Assembly (NCBI GenBank): GCA_964611635.1
Contig: CAZTAS010000058.1
Span: 1-30,479 of the forward strand
Reading direction: 5' to 3'
DNA length: 30,479 nucleotides
Origin: JAFDED01 sp964611635
GTDB taxonomy: Bacteria; Desulfobacterota; JAFDED01
The translations under genes and the position numbers were made by a program. Each line of letters opens with the position of its first letter. Within the stretch, counting starts at the first letter, position 1. Below, one piece after another: positions 1 to 8,361 of this stretch. The notes below the pieces were generated by a model that ran no database searches, had not been told where the DNA came from, and saw only the letters and a list, made by a program, of their open reading frames with translations.

Positions 1-441
1 CGTACCGATCACAACTCGCATCAAAAATCCGGGGTTTCCGGATGGACACTAGCTAGCTATGGCCCACCTCCTTTCAGCATCTAGAGTTGAACAATCCAGT
101 CCATTGAGGTTAGATAATGCAATTAACACAAAGATATGGAGTAAAATATCGAAAATCTAGGTTACCTTCGTGGGTGACTTTAAAAACGCAAAAACCTCCT
201 TCTCCCCTCATGAGAAAAAGATTTCTCGTGCGGCTTTTAAATTCAACATGCTCTCTGAAGAATATTACTGGCTATAGAGGAATTTCAATCTTCAATTAAA
301 TGAATTGTATTTTCATATTATACCAATCAGATCAATTGTCAAGAAAATGATTACAAAAAGCCATATAATGATTTTCCGTGCAAGAATTCCAGATCATGAA
401 ATGGATCCCAATCCTAAAATATCCTATATCTCTTACACCCC
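1..441. other. AT-rich left flank without a callable gene
   Basis: No convincing gene was found here. All three plus-strand frames at the left edge close within 90 bases, so the tail of a gene from outside the window cannot be excluded. A 60-codon open frame at 117-299 has no good ribosome binding site and an unremarkable composition. A 9-bp hairpin at 209-230 (CATGAGAAA paired with TTTCTCGTG, one G-T pair) resembles the tip of a group II intron domain V, but the 5' half lacks the expected lower stem. The neighbouring recombinase remnant makes this a plausible scar of a mobile element. Confidence 0.4.
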
Positions 442-594
442 CTATTCAACTGTGTTATAGCGCTTGAGCATGAAGCCGGTCTTATAGCCGGGCATTTTCA
501 TAATGACGCTTTGATCCACTCTGGCCTCGGGCATATTGGCATTGTAAATATGAAGAAGGTCGCGGAAGACGAAGTTTTCTATTCCAGCAGTCAT
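442..594 (-). pseudogene. C-terminal remnant of a tyrosine recombinase (phage-type integrase)
   Basis: This 50-codon open frame ends with a segment reading IMKMPGYKTGFMLKRYNTVE, which matches the end of tyrosine recombinases, where the usual pattern is a Gly-His-Lys-Thr turn followed by an R-Y-N-x-V tail carrying the nucleophilic tyrosine. Upstream, FRDLLHIYNANM corresponds to the family pattern F-H-D-L-R-H-T, but the catalytic His and Arg of HxxR have become Arg and Leu, and the His of the GHKT turn has become Tyr. The first 250 or so residues of a normal integrase are missing. The ATG overlaps the TGA of the next minus-strand gene (ATGA), probably by chance. It is best read as a dead fragment. 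That it is integrase-derived is likely but rests on motif recall. Confidence 0.55.
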
Positions 595-1241
595 GCCAGA
601 GTTCTCAGCGCCTCAATCATCCGCCGCTCATCCGGGTTCTGAGGAAGCGTGAGGCGTGCGCTCACCGCAGCAACGAAGTCCTCCAGTGAAAGATAGAGTC
701 GATGACCTTTTAATGTTACGATCATCTGGTTGCCTTGTAATTCAAGATCCGGCGGGGTCTCCTTCTCTTGCACCGCAAACGCAGAAAACCGAGCTCTCCA
801 CCAGATTCTAGGCTGTTTTTGATCGGCTGGCACCTTCACACCCATATCATCGGCGTGAGTAGCATATTCTGAGGTAATATGCCAGATCTGCGCATGCAGC
901 GAATAGGGTCCAATGGAGGTTTTGATCTGAGCGCCAAGGCCCAGGCGTTCCCAGGCTTGACGCACCCTTGCCTGTCGGGCGCGCCACAGCCTCAGGATCT
1001 CCCTATTTGACAGATGGGCCCGTTTTCGAATGTGACGATCATTAAAGTCATCCAGGTTTGAAAAAACCTCCAGCAGGGTTTCCAGATTATCATTCAGACA
1101 GGCTTCATTATACTCCTCGACACTTTCAAGATGAGCCACCATATCACGCACGGACCAGCCTTCGCAGTCTGTTGGCGCCTGCCATTCCTCTGGGCGAAGA
1201 CCGGTAAGAAATGTGTTCAGCCGATCGATCTCTCTATCCAA
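591..1241 (-). CDS. DinB / maleylpyruvate-isomerase-N-like protein
   Basis: The 216-residue protein has the N-terminal helical-bundle signature of the DinB-like and mycothiol-dependent maleylpyruvate isomerase superfamily: PEEW, a T-x-C-x-G-W-S-V-R-D segment and MVAHLESVEEY within residues 17-45. A His in the third helix region (IWHITSEYATHADD, near 117-130) fits the metal-binding triad of the fold. The C-terminal part (about 140-216) is a small domain I do not recognise further. Many members are cytoplasmic metalloenzymes acting with small thiols, but no substrate can be named. The only standard start is TTG at 1241 and it has no Shine-Dalgarno. The frame stays open to 1301, and an ATT at 1287-1289 follows GGAGAG with 6-nt spacing, so the true start may be upstream. 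It stands alone, with the recombinase scrap behind it. Confidence 0.7.
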   Translation of the reverse strand: MDREIDRLNTFLTGLRPEEWQAPTDCEGWSVRDMVAHLESVEEYNEACLNDNLETLLEVFSNLDDFNDRHIRKRAHLSNREILRLWRARQARVRQAWERLGLGAQIKTSIGPYSLHAQIWHITSEYATHADDMGVKVPADQKQPRIWWRARFSAFAVQEKETPPDLELQGNQMIVTLKGHRLYLSLEDFVAAVSARLTLPQNPDERRMIEALRTLA

Positions 1242-1400
1242 AACCGAAAATGGATCCGCTTCAGGTAAACCAAACTTTTGCTTTTTAATACTTGTCTCTC
1301 CTTATTTAGCAAAAGCAAAAATTAATGCTGCCCCCTCTAGATCATATTCCTCTTGTGAATCTGCATTACCCATCGGATAAGTAAAGGACATTCCTCTGGA

Positions 1401-2654
1401 TTATCCCATGTCTTCCAGTGTGGCCACTCTGTCACCCAAAGGAGGATGAGAAGCATTGAACAAGACATAGATGGGATGGGGAGCTAAATTAGCCAAATTA
1501 TCCACTGCCATGCGTTTTAAGGCCCCGATCAAAGACCCGGACCCATTCAACAGATGGACTGCATATCCATCTGCTTCGCGTTCCCATCGCCTCGTGATGG
1601 CCATATAGAAAGGTTTGAAAAAGAAACCCGCCTTCTGCAAGAAAATGCCAATTAGCAATAATCCCGCATGGACCCTTGGAACATCAAAGCCAAATGTCGC
1701 ATAAAGATGTTGCCAGCCCATCAAAGAATATATGAGATAGAAGATTGCAAGGGTGGAGACCTCGAAGACAATCAATTGCTTGATTAGGTGCCTGCCTTTG
1801 AAGTGCCCTACTTCATGGGCCAGGACTGCGAGGATCTCCTCGTGAGTATGCCGCTGGAGAAGTGTATCGAAAAGCACCACCCGCTTGGTTTTTCCAATCC
1901 CGGTGAAATAAGCATTGGTGTGACGGCTTCTCCGGCCAGCGTCCATCTGGAATATTTCCTTGATCCTCACTCCAGCCCTTTGCATCAAATCTTTCACTTT
2001 CTCGTCCAGGGCAGTGTCCTTCAAAGGCTCAAATCGATTAAAAAGCGGCGCAATGAAAATCGGGTAGAGAACCATTAGCACAATCTGGAACCCAGATATA
2101 ATGATTACCCCCAATAACCACCACCATTTGGGAAAAGCCTGGATGACCCACAGGATTGGAACCAGAACCAAACAAAGAAGGCAGACGGATAGCAGACTTG
2201 CTTTGAGATGATCAGTGAGCCAGAGCCTGTAACTGGAAAGGTTGAACCCGTATTTCTCTTCGATCACAAAGGTACGATAGTAATCGAAAGGAAGTTCCAA
2301 GATGTAGAATATAAACCCAATGACCCCAAAAAATAGGAGTCCGGCCAACACATCATGGAGTCTCCATCCCGCAAAATACCTATCCGCATATGATAAGAAT
2401 CCCCCCAGGATCAAACCGAGGAGAATAAGCTCAGAGGTCGCCTCATGGATCATGGACAAACGGCTTTTCTCACGCGTATATGCATTGATTTTTTCGAGGC
2501 TCTCTGCATTAATAAAGCCTTCAAAGCGTCTGGACATTTGTCCTCCGCGACGTTTGAGGTGTTCGCAGTTAAGCTTTTCAATTATAATGGAAAAAAGAAG
2601 CTGCAAAAGATAAACAGCTAGAAAAACAACTAAAATTTCATTTAACTTCGCCAT
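1401..2654 (-). CDS. M48 family membrane metalloprotease, Ste24/CAAX-protease type
   Basis: This 417-residue integral membrane protein has the full Ste24 layout: an N-terminal membrane segment (residues 5-25), four further hydrophobic segments between about 73 and 205, then the soluble catalytic part. The zinc-binding HEVGH is at residues 280-284, with the third ligand Glu360 in EREADGYA. The E-x-K-Y-G-F-N motif at 132-138 is typical of the CAAX prenyl protease 1 N-terminal domain. In eukaryotes the family processes prenylated proteins; bacterial members are thought to act in membrane protein quality control, cleaving peptides within a large membrane chamber. Length matches the family (about 410-450), so the gene looks intact. 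The ATG at 2654 is preceded only by a weak purine stretch (GAGAGAT). No operon partner is visible. Confidence 0.93.
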   Translation of the reverse strand: MAKLNEILVVFLAVYLLQLLFSIIIEKLNCEHLKRRGGQMSRRFEGFINAESLEKINAYTREKSRLSMIHEATSELILLGLILGGFLSYADRYFAGWRLHDVLAGLLFFGVIGFIFYILELPFDYYRTFVIEEKYGFNLSSYRLWLTDHLKASLLSVCLLCLVLVPILWVIQAFPKWWWLLGVIIISGFQIVLMVLYPIFIAPLFNRFEPLKDTALDEKVKDLMQRAGVRIKEIFQMDAGRRSRHTNAYFTGIGKTKRVVLFDTLLQRHTHEEILAVLAHEVGHFKGRHLIKQLIVFEVSTLAIFYLIYSLMGWQHLYATFGFDVPRVHAGLLLIGIFLQKAGFFFKPFYMAITRRWEREADGYAVHLLNGSGSLIGALKRMAVDNLANLAPHPIYVLFNASHPPLGDRVATLEDMG

Positions 2655-3456
2655 ATCTCTCAGCTGGTTCGCAGAGTCCGGAGCCTAATGGCAAATTCCT
2701 CATTAACGATTAATCGCTTAATTTCTACACTTTTTGTTTTCAGTAAATCACTGCCCGTTACAGGTAATCAATACATGAGCTATGCAAGCAATCTATTTTA
2801 TATCGCCTTGTTTAAAATGAATCTCCTGATTGAACTGCTAAAAATCTCATAGTTACTTGCTGAGTAATCATAGGTGTATTCCCACCCGCACGATTCTTGA
2901 TAAGAATGTTCAAATGAACCAGATTTGGCGGAAGGACGGCGGATTCGCTAAGTTCTGGCAGAATACAAAGTCTTAATTTCTTATTTCTGGAAGACCACAG
3001 AAGGAATAAAGCGCCGACCGAGCTCTTCACTATTAATCTAACGGAATATCATCTGATTACTTGACTTTAAGAGCCATTCTCTCCGAGTTTTCAGCCATGC
3101 TGAATGATCGCTTTTTTATTGATAAATATTGTTAGTGCTCCATTATGTTTCAAGTTTGAATACATGATATATGCTCTACTAACTGAACCTCAAAGCAGTC
3201 GAAAGATCAATAAAGTGGAGCCTTATCTCGATATACACAAAGCCTTGGGTCATACATCCTATTAAAACTGTCGGTGCAAAGCCAGGTCAGCCGAAGAGAA
3301 GTGTTAACATTTCCCAATGCCCTCCACCAATCATCGGCAAGATAAATGGCCATGCATCCTTTCCGCGGGCCTCACTCCATATTGAGATCATTCATTCAGT
3401 CCTTTACAATTGCCTCATTAAAGTTGCTGGGTGTCTTTATGAATGAATATCCCGAA
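2655..3456. other. 802-nt AT-rich intergenic region, no gene supported
   Basis: No open frame here has both a ribosome binding site and recognisable content. A 72-codon minus-strand frame (2812-3030) and short plus-strand frames overlap each other and give no motif. A stretch near 3270-3300 contains GCAAAGCC followed closely by AGGTCAGCCGA, words reminiscent of the c-di-GMP-I (GEMM) riboswitch, but the helices between them are absent. The region separates two minus-strand genes and presumably holds the promoter of the M48 protease gene, though I could not pick out a convincing -35/-10 pair. Confidence 0.4.
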
Positions 3457-4374
3457 TCAACTTGCTCTGTATTTTTCCGCCAACACCTCCTCTGTGAGGA
3501 ATCGATTTTCCAGATCTCGAATTTCAGGTAACCCCATTAGTCTGGTGAATTCCTCAAAATCGATGGCCAAATCCGGCCTATCATAAACCTCCCCGTTCTT
3601 TAAGGACTCCAAGAGTACCTGCAAGGCCTTTCGCATTCCGCTAACCGCAGCGCTGCTCAAGATCCGGGGATATGAAACCATCGCGACACCCATCTCTTGC
3701 AGTTCACGGGCAGGGATGAGTGGTGTGGTGGGGCGTTTGCGAATACCAAAACCCATGTTGACCGTCACAGGCTTTTTCGTTTCACCCGCGAATCGCTTGA
3801 TGTCTTCCCGACTCAAAAGGGCGTCTGCGAAAAGCAAATCTGCTCCTGCATCAGCATACAGGTTGGCCCTTCTGATGGCTTCGTCAATCCCCAGGAGGCC
3901 TGCTGCATCGGTCCGGGCCTTGATGCAGAAATCCGGATCTTTTCGAGCTGCCACGGCCGCTTCAATTTTCTTTACCATTTCTTCTGCAGAGATCACCTGC
4001 TTCCCCTGCATATGACCACAGCGCTTGGGCCACACTTGGTCCTCGATCATCACGCAGGCCACTCCCGCTTGCTCAAAAGCCTGCACCGCGTGATAGACAT
4101 TGATGGCATTCCCATAGCCGGTATCGGCATCGGCCTGAAGCGGGATATCCACGCAATTGACCATGTTGCGGCACTGATCCACATTTTCACTCAGCCCCAT
4201 TATTCCCACGTCAGGTTTTCCCAGTCGGGAGTTGGATATTCCGGCACCAGAAATCGAGGCTGTTTTGAACCCCATCGCTTGCACGAGCCTGGCTGTAATC
4301 CCATCGTAAACACCGGGAGCCACCAATATATCCTCGGCCTCCAGCAACTTTTTGAACAATGTGGTCTTTTTCAT
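3457..4374 (-). CDS. Isocitrate lyase / PEP mutase family carbon-carbon lyase
   Basis: The 305-residue protein is a full-length member of the isocitrate lyase/PEP mutase superfamily, a TIM barrel that cleaves or rearranges 2-hydroxy or 2-oxo acids with Mg2+. Visible signatures: SGAG (42-45), the Mg-binding ADAD (81-84) followed by TGYGN, IEDQ (110-113), the lyase loop KRCGH (117-121) with catalytic Cys119, and ARTDA (153-157). The KRCGH loop points to a lyase such as 2-methylisocitrate lyase (PrpB) rather than PEP mutase. At the place where PrpB has a glutamate (FPEA) this protein reads FADA, so the substrate may differ. The ATG at 4374 follows AAGGAG at 7-nt spacing. It lies divergent from the tct cluster, which encodes a paralogue with the same loop. 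Substrate unresolved. Confidence 0.9.
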   Translation of the reverse strand: MKKTTLFKKLLEAEDILVAPGVYDGITARLVQAMGFKTASISGAGISNSRLGKPDVGIMGLSENVDQCRNMVNCVDIPLQADADTGYGNAINVYHAVQAFEQAGVACVMIEDQVWPKRCGHMQGKQVISAEEMVKKIEAAVAARKDPDFCIKARTDAAGLLGIDEAIRRANLYADAGADLLFADALLSREDIKRFAGETKKPVTVNMGFGIRKRPTTPLIPARELQEMGVAMVSYPRILSSAAVSGMRKALQVLLESLKNGEVYDRPDLAIDFEEFTRLMGLPEIRDLENRFLTEEVLAEKYRAS

Positions 4375-4500
4375 CCTGTTTCTCCTTTATCGAGCAGCTC
4401 AAGGCATAATCCCGGATTTTGCAGTAGAAGATTAAAAAACACGGAAAACACATTATTTCTGCCAATATACGCAGGATATAAGCAATCACTTTCTAATTGC

Positions 4501-4555
4501 TTGGCACGGGCTTCCAGCCCGTGTTCAATCATGGGCAAGATGCCCATGCCACAAT
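4501..4555. repeat. REP-like double hairpin
   Basis: Two perfect hairpins stand side by side in opposite sense: CACGGGCT/AGCCCGTG (4505-4512 with 4516-4523, loop TCC) and CATGGGC/GCCCATG (4530-4536 with 4542-4548). The unit is bounded by TGGCA at 4502 and its complement TGCCA at 4547-4551. Paired, inverted short palindromes between genes are the architecture of REP/REPIN elements mobilised by Y1 (RAYT) transposases. No transposase gene lies in the window. Confidence 0.65.
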
Positions 4556-4896
4556 AAATTTCCATGAGGAGTTGTGTCTATTTTGATCAACTAACTGCAT
4601 TTTTTGGGATAATAAATAAGCTGCTCCGGGGTAATTTTTTTTATGATTTTTAAAAAGTATCAGTTCATTTCATGGCTGTCAATGATTTCATTATGGAAGA
4701 GATGAGATACATTAATCAGCACACAGGTTGAATATGTAAAATGTAAATGGTAAAAAAGTTAAAAAGGCTAACTCGCCAAGTAATGCAGAATGTACCAATT
4801 TTCTGTGTATAATTTTTCAAGACAGCTAGAACTCCATTAAATCGAGATTTGTTTACAACTATATTCTGGCCGGATTCCCTTTGATCATAAAAATAC

Positions 4897-4924
4897 TTGA
4901 CAATAATTTTTTAGTGTTGATAAT
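4897..4924 (+). promoter_or_regulatory. Sigma-70-type promoter for the tct cluster
   Basis: TTGACA at 4897-4902 is followed after 16 nt by GATAAT at 4919-4924, a perfect -35 and a 5-of-6 match to the -10 consensus. The surrounding DNA is AT-rich. The predicted transcript would start near 4931 and carry a leader of about 230 nt before tctC. It is the best promoter match found on the plus strand. Confidence 0.6.
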
Positions 4925-5163
4925 AAAAAATTAAACTTGTATATGGATAAGAGAAAAGTATTAATTATCATCATTTAGACTCCTTTTCCTTTCTTGATTG
5001 GGCATAATAAATAAATGGCAGACCGTCTAAGAGCCCTTTCCTTTTAATTGGAGAATAGCTTTTTCAGGCAATGATGAATGATTACCCAACCTCATTAAGT
5101 TTGCAGGAAAAGGGCTTGATTGGTTGAGGGGTCATTCACGGATAAGAAAAAAAGGAGGTAATG

Positions 5164-6141
5164 ATGAAGAAAAAACGATGGGTATTATTGGGTTTACCGG
5201 TTATTTTCCTTTTAATAACTAGCGGTATGCTTTGGGCGGCGGAGGATTACCCTGTTAAAGAAATCCGGATTATAACGGGATCGGGACCCGGGGGGGGAGT
5301 TGACCGGATGTCGCGCTCTGTTCAAAGATTTCTGCCCGATGTATTGAACGTGTCGGTCCTCGTGGAGAACCGCCAGGGAGCTGGAGGCAAGATCGCTGCG
5401 CGTTATGTTATGAAACAACCGGCTGATGGTTATACCATTTTTGCTTACCACCAGCCGGGAATCACCAACATGATAAAGAAGAATCCCGGTCTTCTTATTC
5501 TGGATGACTTTGTTTACATCAATATCAATTGGATCGATCCCACCCTTATAGCCGCGCATAAAGCTACGGGGTGGAAAAACCTCGAGGACATGATCCAGGC
5601 CGCGAAAAAGAACCCGGGGAAATATAGTTTTTCAGCACCTGGAGCCGCCTCGGCGGGGACCATTATGCCCAAACTGCTCTTCGAGAAGCTCGGCCTAAAT
5701 ATCAGGATCGCCCCTTATGGCGGCGGCGGTACCGCCAGGGCTGCTCTCTTGGGCCATCATAGTGACATGACGGCAGGGGGTGCAGCTGGAATGCTTGCCG
5801 TGGAAGAAGTCGGCGTCCCTCTGGCGGTATTCTCGAAAAAGCCCATTTCATCCTGGCCGGATGCAAGGCCTATCAATGAATTTCTGGCCAAGTACAACGT
5901 CAAGATGCCGGATGCAGGCTCCTTCAGGCTGTTTGCGGTTCGAAAGGAATTTAAGGAAAAACACCCTGAGCAATGGAAGATTCTTGTGGAGGGTTTCAAA
6001 AAGCTGGTGACCGAACATAAAGGCTTCCAGGAATTTTGCGACAAAGGAAAAATAGGCCGTGAATGGTATGGGCCTGAAGAATCTCTAGCTTTGGTGAAAG
6101 AGGTGGATGAGGTGTTTGCTAAAATACCTCTTCCTAAATAA
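5164..6141 (+). CDS. tctC: TctC/Bug family tricarboxylate-binding receptor protein
   Basis: This is the extracytoplasmic solute-binding protein of a tripartite tricarboxylate transporter (TTT). A signal peptide (basic KKKRW, then a hydrophobic core, cleavage probably after LWA near residue 25) is followed by the Bug-family opening YPVKEIRIITGSGPGGGVDR, in which the Gly-rich loop binds the ligand carboxylate. Length (325 residues) is normal. Two ATGs are adjacent; the ribosome binding site AGGAGG (5153-5158) lies too close to the first (5161), so the second at 5164 is preferred. It is the first gene of a run with tctB and tctA, separated from tctB by 116 nt holding a strong hairpin. Bug proteins bind citrate, other di- and tricarboxylates or small aromatic acids; the downstream enzymes favour a tricarboxylate. 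Confidence 0.93.
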   Translation: MKKKRWVLLGLPVIFLLITSGMLWAAEDYPVKEIRIITGSGPGGGVDRMSRSVQRFLPDVLNVSVLVENRQGAGGKIAARYVMKQPADGYTIFAYHQPGITNMIKKNPGLLILDDFVYININWIDPTLIAAHKATGWKNLEDMIQAAKKNPGKYSFSAPGAASAGTIMPKLLFEKLGLNIRIAPYGGGGTARAALLGHHSDMTAGGAAGMLAVEEVGVPLAVFSKKPISSWPDARPINEFLAKYNVKMPDAGSFRLFAVRKEFKEKHPEQWKILVEGFKKLVTEHKGFQEFCDKGKIGREWYGPEESLALVKEVDEVFAKIPLPK

Positions 6142-6161
6142 AAGCATTGTTACTGTGAAAG

Positions 6162-6221
6162 GGATCGGTCGTCACTTTTTTCTCATTTCCCGGCCACGAG
6201 GCTTAACGACCGATCCTCTTT
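6162..6221 (+). terminator. Intercistronic hairpin after tctC (attenuator-like)
   Basis: GGATCGGTCGT at 6162-6172 pairs with ACGACCGATCC at 6206-6216, an 11-bp perfect stem around a 33-nt loop, followed by TCTTTT. It lies between the binding-protein gene and the permease genes of one operon. It could partly terminate transcription or protect the 3' end of the tctC mRNA, giving more receptor than permease. The T run is short, so full termination is doubtful. Confidence 0.6.
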
Positions 6222-6257
6222 TATGGATTCTTCCCCTCCCCAAAGGAGGTTTTTGAG

Positions 6258-6758
6258 GTGCAATTTACTATAAAAGGCCGTCGGTTTAATGTGGAGCCCC
6301 AACCGATTATACTGGCCTCGCTAATCCTGGGATGGGCTATTTACTATTATTTTTCTACGGTGAATACTCCACATGGAGGAGCTGACTCGGTTCTTTTCAT
6401 CAAGCCCCTGACCATCATGCTTGTGTTTTGTTTCATTTTCGTGGTTATGGGGGCAGTAAAAATTGACTCTGAGAAGGCCGCCAGGGCAAGGTTGCCAACG
6501 GAAGCATCAACAAGGGATCGTGGCTTTCTAGACCCTCGCCGGATATTTTTCGCCGTTTTCCTTGTCGTCTATTGTGCAGGAATGACCTTTTTCGGCTATT
6601 TGATTCCTTCGATTCTTTTTGTATTCATTGTTTGCTATTACCTCGGGGTGCGGAGTGTCTGGATTCTTATTGGAGTGCCGATAGGTCTTTCCGCTTTATT
6701 GTCTCTGATTTTCAAGACCTTGATGAAAGTTCCCATACCCATCTGGCCTTCCTGGTGA
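6258..6758 (+). CDS. tctB: TctB family small membrane subunit of the TTT transporter
   Basis: This 166-residue protein has four hydrophobic segments (about 16-33, 46-66, 97-118 and 120-155), the arrangement of TctB, the poorly conserved small permease subunit that works with TctA. The start is GTG at 6258, supported by AAGGAGGT at 6243-6250 with 7-nt spacing. Identification depends mostly on size, topology and its place between tctC and tctA, which is the standard order. It ends with a Trp-Pro-Ser-Trp tail shortly before tctA. Confidence 0.88.
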   Translation: MQFTIKGRRFNVEPQPIILASLILGWAIYYYFSTVNTPHGGADSVLFIKPLTIMLVFCFIFVVMGAVKIDSEKAARARLPTEASTRDRGFLDPRRIFFAVFLVVYCAGMTFFGYLIPSILFVFIVCYYLGVRSVWILIGVPIGLSALLSLIFKTLMKVPIPIWPSW

Positions 6759-6802
6759 AAAGAGTTATTGATTGTTTTAAGAATCGGCTCAGGAGATGAT
6801 TG

Positions 6803-8302
6803 ATGGTTGATTGGCCGGCAGTGTTTACAGGCTTGCATTTAATCGCCACCTGGAAAACATTTGTAGTCATTCTTCTAGGAATGTGGACAGGGCTGATTCT
6901 GGGGGTTATTCCGGGGCTGACGGGCTCTATCGGCATTGCTATCATGCTCCCCATTACTTTTCTTATGGACCCCCTAACCGCCTTGATCCTCCTGACTTCA
7001 ATATATACCGGGGGTTTGACCGGGGGCGGCATCACCGCCATACTGATCAACGCTCCCGGCACTCCGGGCGCAATTGCCACCACCTTTGACGGTTACCCCA
7101 TGACAAAAATGGGGTATCAGAACGAAGCCCTGGGGCTGCAGATCACTTCTTCCATTATCGGGGGGTTTTCCAGCTATGTCTTCCTTTTATTTTTTATCCA
7201 CCCCATGGTAAGGCTTGCACTTAAATTTGGTCCCGCTGAGATGATCTTTCTCACTATATTCGTGCTTGTGGTAATTGGCGCCATACGTGGCAGAAGTTTC
7301 TCCCGCGCGATCTTTATTGGAATTTTCGGCCTTCTGCTGGGCACGATAGGGGTCAGCGAGGCCACCGGGGTGATCCGCGGGGCCATGGGCTTTGATGCCC
7401 TGGAAGATGGGATTCCCCGGGTAATCTGCATCATCGGCCTATTTGCCATCCCGGAGATGCTGGATTTGATCACCAGGGGATTCATTGCCGATCTTACCGT
7501 GGCAAAGAGCCAGAATATTGAAAGATTATTCAATGGTGTACTGGCAACCTTTCAATATGTAAAAACGTTGGCGCGCTCCGCCCTGATCGGCATATTTATC
7601 GGGACGCTCCCGGCGGCCGGCTCCACCATTGCCTGCCTTTTGAGTTACTCCCAGGCGAAACGGGCTGCTAAACCGGGCCAGCATTTCGGCGAAGGGGAGC
7701 GCGAAGGGGTGGTGGCCGCGGAAACGGCCAATAATGCTTCAGAGGGGGGTGCCATGGCAATCCTCCTGGCGTTGGGCATCCCGGGAAGCGGTTCCACGGC
7801 TGTCCTCATCGCAGGCTTTATGCTCCACGGTCTGCTGCCAGGCGCTAGGCTGTTTCAGGATAATGCCCCGCTGGTCTACGGACTTATTGCAGCCAATCTG
7901 ATTCAAATGTTGTTATTGGGTTTTTGCGCTCTTCTGGTGGCTTTCTACCTGGCCCGCGTGGTCTTTGTGCCCACCAGGATTTTAGCTCCAGCCCTGATGG
8001 CTGTGATGGCCATGGGAGCTTACAGTGTTCGAAATCTGTTCTTCGATGTCTATCTTCTTTTCTTTTTTGGAGTCCTCGGCTGGTTTTTCCGGCGTTATGA
8101 ATTCCCCACGGTCAGCTTCATCATTGGATATATCTTAGGCAAAAATCTGGATATGGAAGTGTATCGGTATGCGGCCCTTTTCGGAGCTGATTTGACAGTA
8201 TTTGTGAAGCGACCCATTTCTGCGGTTCTTTTGCTGCTGACCCTGATCACACTGTGGTTCCAGATACGTCGTTATTGGAAAGAAAGGCAAGAAGAGCTGT
8301 AA
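6803..8302 (+). CDS. tctA: TctA family large permease subunit of the TTT transporter
   Basis: The 499-residue polytopic membrane protein has the hallmarks of TctA: G-L-I-L-G-V-I-P-G-L-T-G near residue 31, the repeated Gly-rich segment GGLTGGGITAILINAPGTPG (about 73-92), and in the second half AAETANNASEGGAM and LALGIPGSGSTAV, the inverted-repeat partner of the first motif. It moves the substrate released by TctC across the inner membrane, coupled to H+ or Na+. The ATG at 6803 (AGGAG at 6791-6795, spacing 7) is preferred over the TTG one codon upstream. Sixty nucleotides separate its stop from the likely start of the next gene, suggesting co-transcription of importer and enzymes. Confidence 0.96.
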   Translation: MVDWPAVFTGLHLIATWKTFVVILLGMWTGLILGVIPGLTGSIGIAIMLPITFLMDPLTALILLTSIYTGGLTGGGITAILINAPGTPGAIATTFDGYPMTKMGYQNEALGLQITSSIIGGFSSYVFLLFFIHPMVRLALKFGPAEMIFLTIFVLVVIGAIRGRSFSRAIFIGIFGLLLGTIGVSEATGVIRGAMGFDALEDGIPRVICIIGLFAIPEMLDLITRGFIADLTVAKSQNIERLFNGVLATFQYVKTLARSALIGIFIGTLPAAGSTIACLLSYSQAKRAAKPGQHFGEGEREGVVAAETANNASEGGAMAILLALGIPGSGSTAVLIAGFMLHGLLPGARLFQDNAPLVYGLIAANLIQMLLLGFCALLVAFYLARVVFVPTRILAPALMAVMAMGAYSVRNLFFDVYLLFFFGVLGWFFRRYEFPTVSFIIGYILGKNLDMEVYRYAALFGADLTVFVKRPISAVLLLLTLITLWFQIRRYWKERQEEL

Positions 8303-8361
8303 ATGAACTAAGAAAAATTCAGGATGAAGCACGTTTCCAGAACAATTACAGGAGTGCGAGT

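Larger units (their letters stand above)
4375..5163. other. Divergent 789-nt intergenic region: repeat, promoter and leader of tctC
   Basis: This gap between the divergently transcribed lyase gene and tctC holds no gene I can support. It contains a two-hairpin repeat near the lyase gene (4501-4555), a consensus-like promoter reading towards tctC (4897-4924), and about 230 nt of leader. The leader has a long-range inverted repeat: AGCCCTTTCCT at 5032-5042 can pair with AGGAAAAGGGCT at 5105-5116 (one bulged base). Between the arms lies an 18-codon frame starting at 5071. Whether the leader regulates anything cannot be told from sequence. Confidence 0.5.

Noticed and set aside
1..49. Start of a minus-strand gene leaving the left edge (GTG at 49)
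   Set aside because: The AAGGAGGT upstream is about 16 nt from the GTG, too far, and only 16 codons are visible, so no call is justified.
209..230. Group II intron domain V
   Set aside because: The 9-bp hairpin with the following TGCGGC resembles the 3' half of domain V, but the 5' strand reads CCCCTC instead of an AGC-containing partner, and no maturase gene or other intron domain is near.
3265..3300. c-di-GMP-I (GEMM) riboswitch
   Set aside because: GCAAAGCC and AGGTCAGCCGA occur, but they are directly adjacent, without room for the P2 and P3 helices, and no gene starts downstream within a sensible distance on the plus strand.
3697..4557. 286-codon plus-strand open frame
   Set aside because: It lies opposite the isocitrate-lyase-like gene, which has full family motifs and a ribosome binding site; the antisense frame has no recognisable content.
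8254..8361. Longer start for the DRE-TIM enzyme overlapping tctA
   Set aside because: The upstream GTG lies inside tctA without a ribosome binding site; ATG 8362 has AGGAG at 7 nt, and the length then fits the family.
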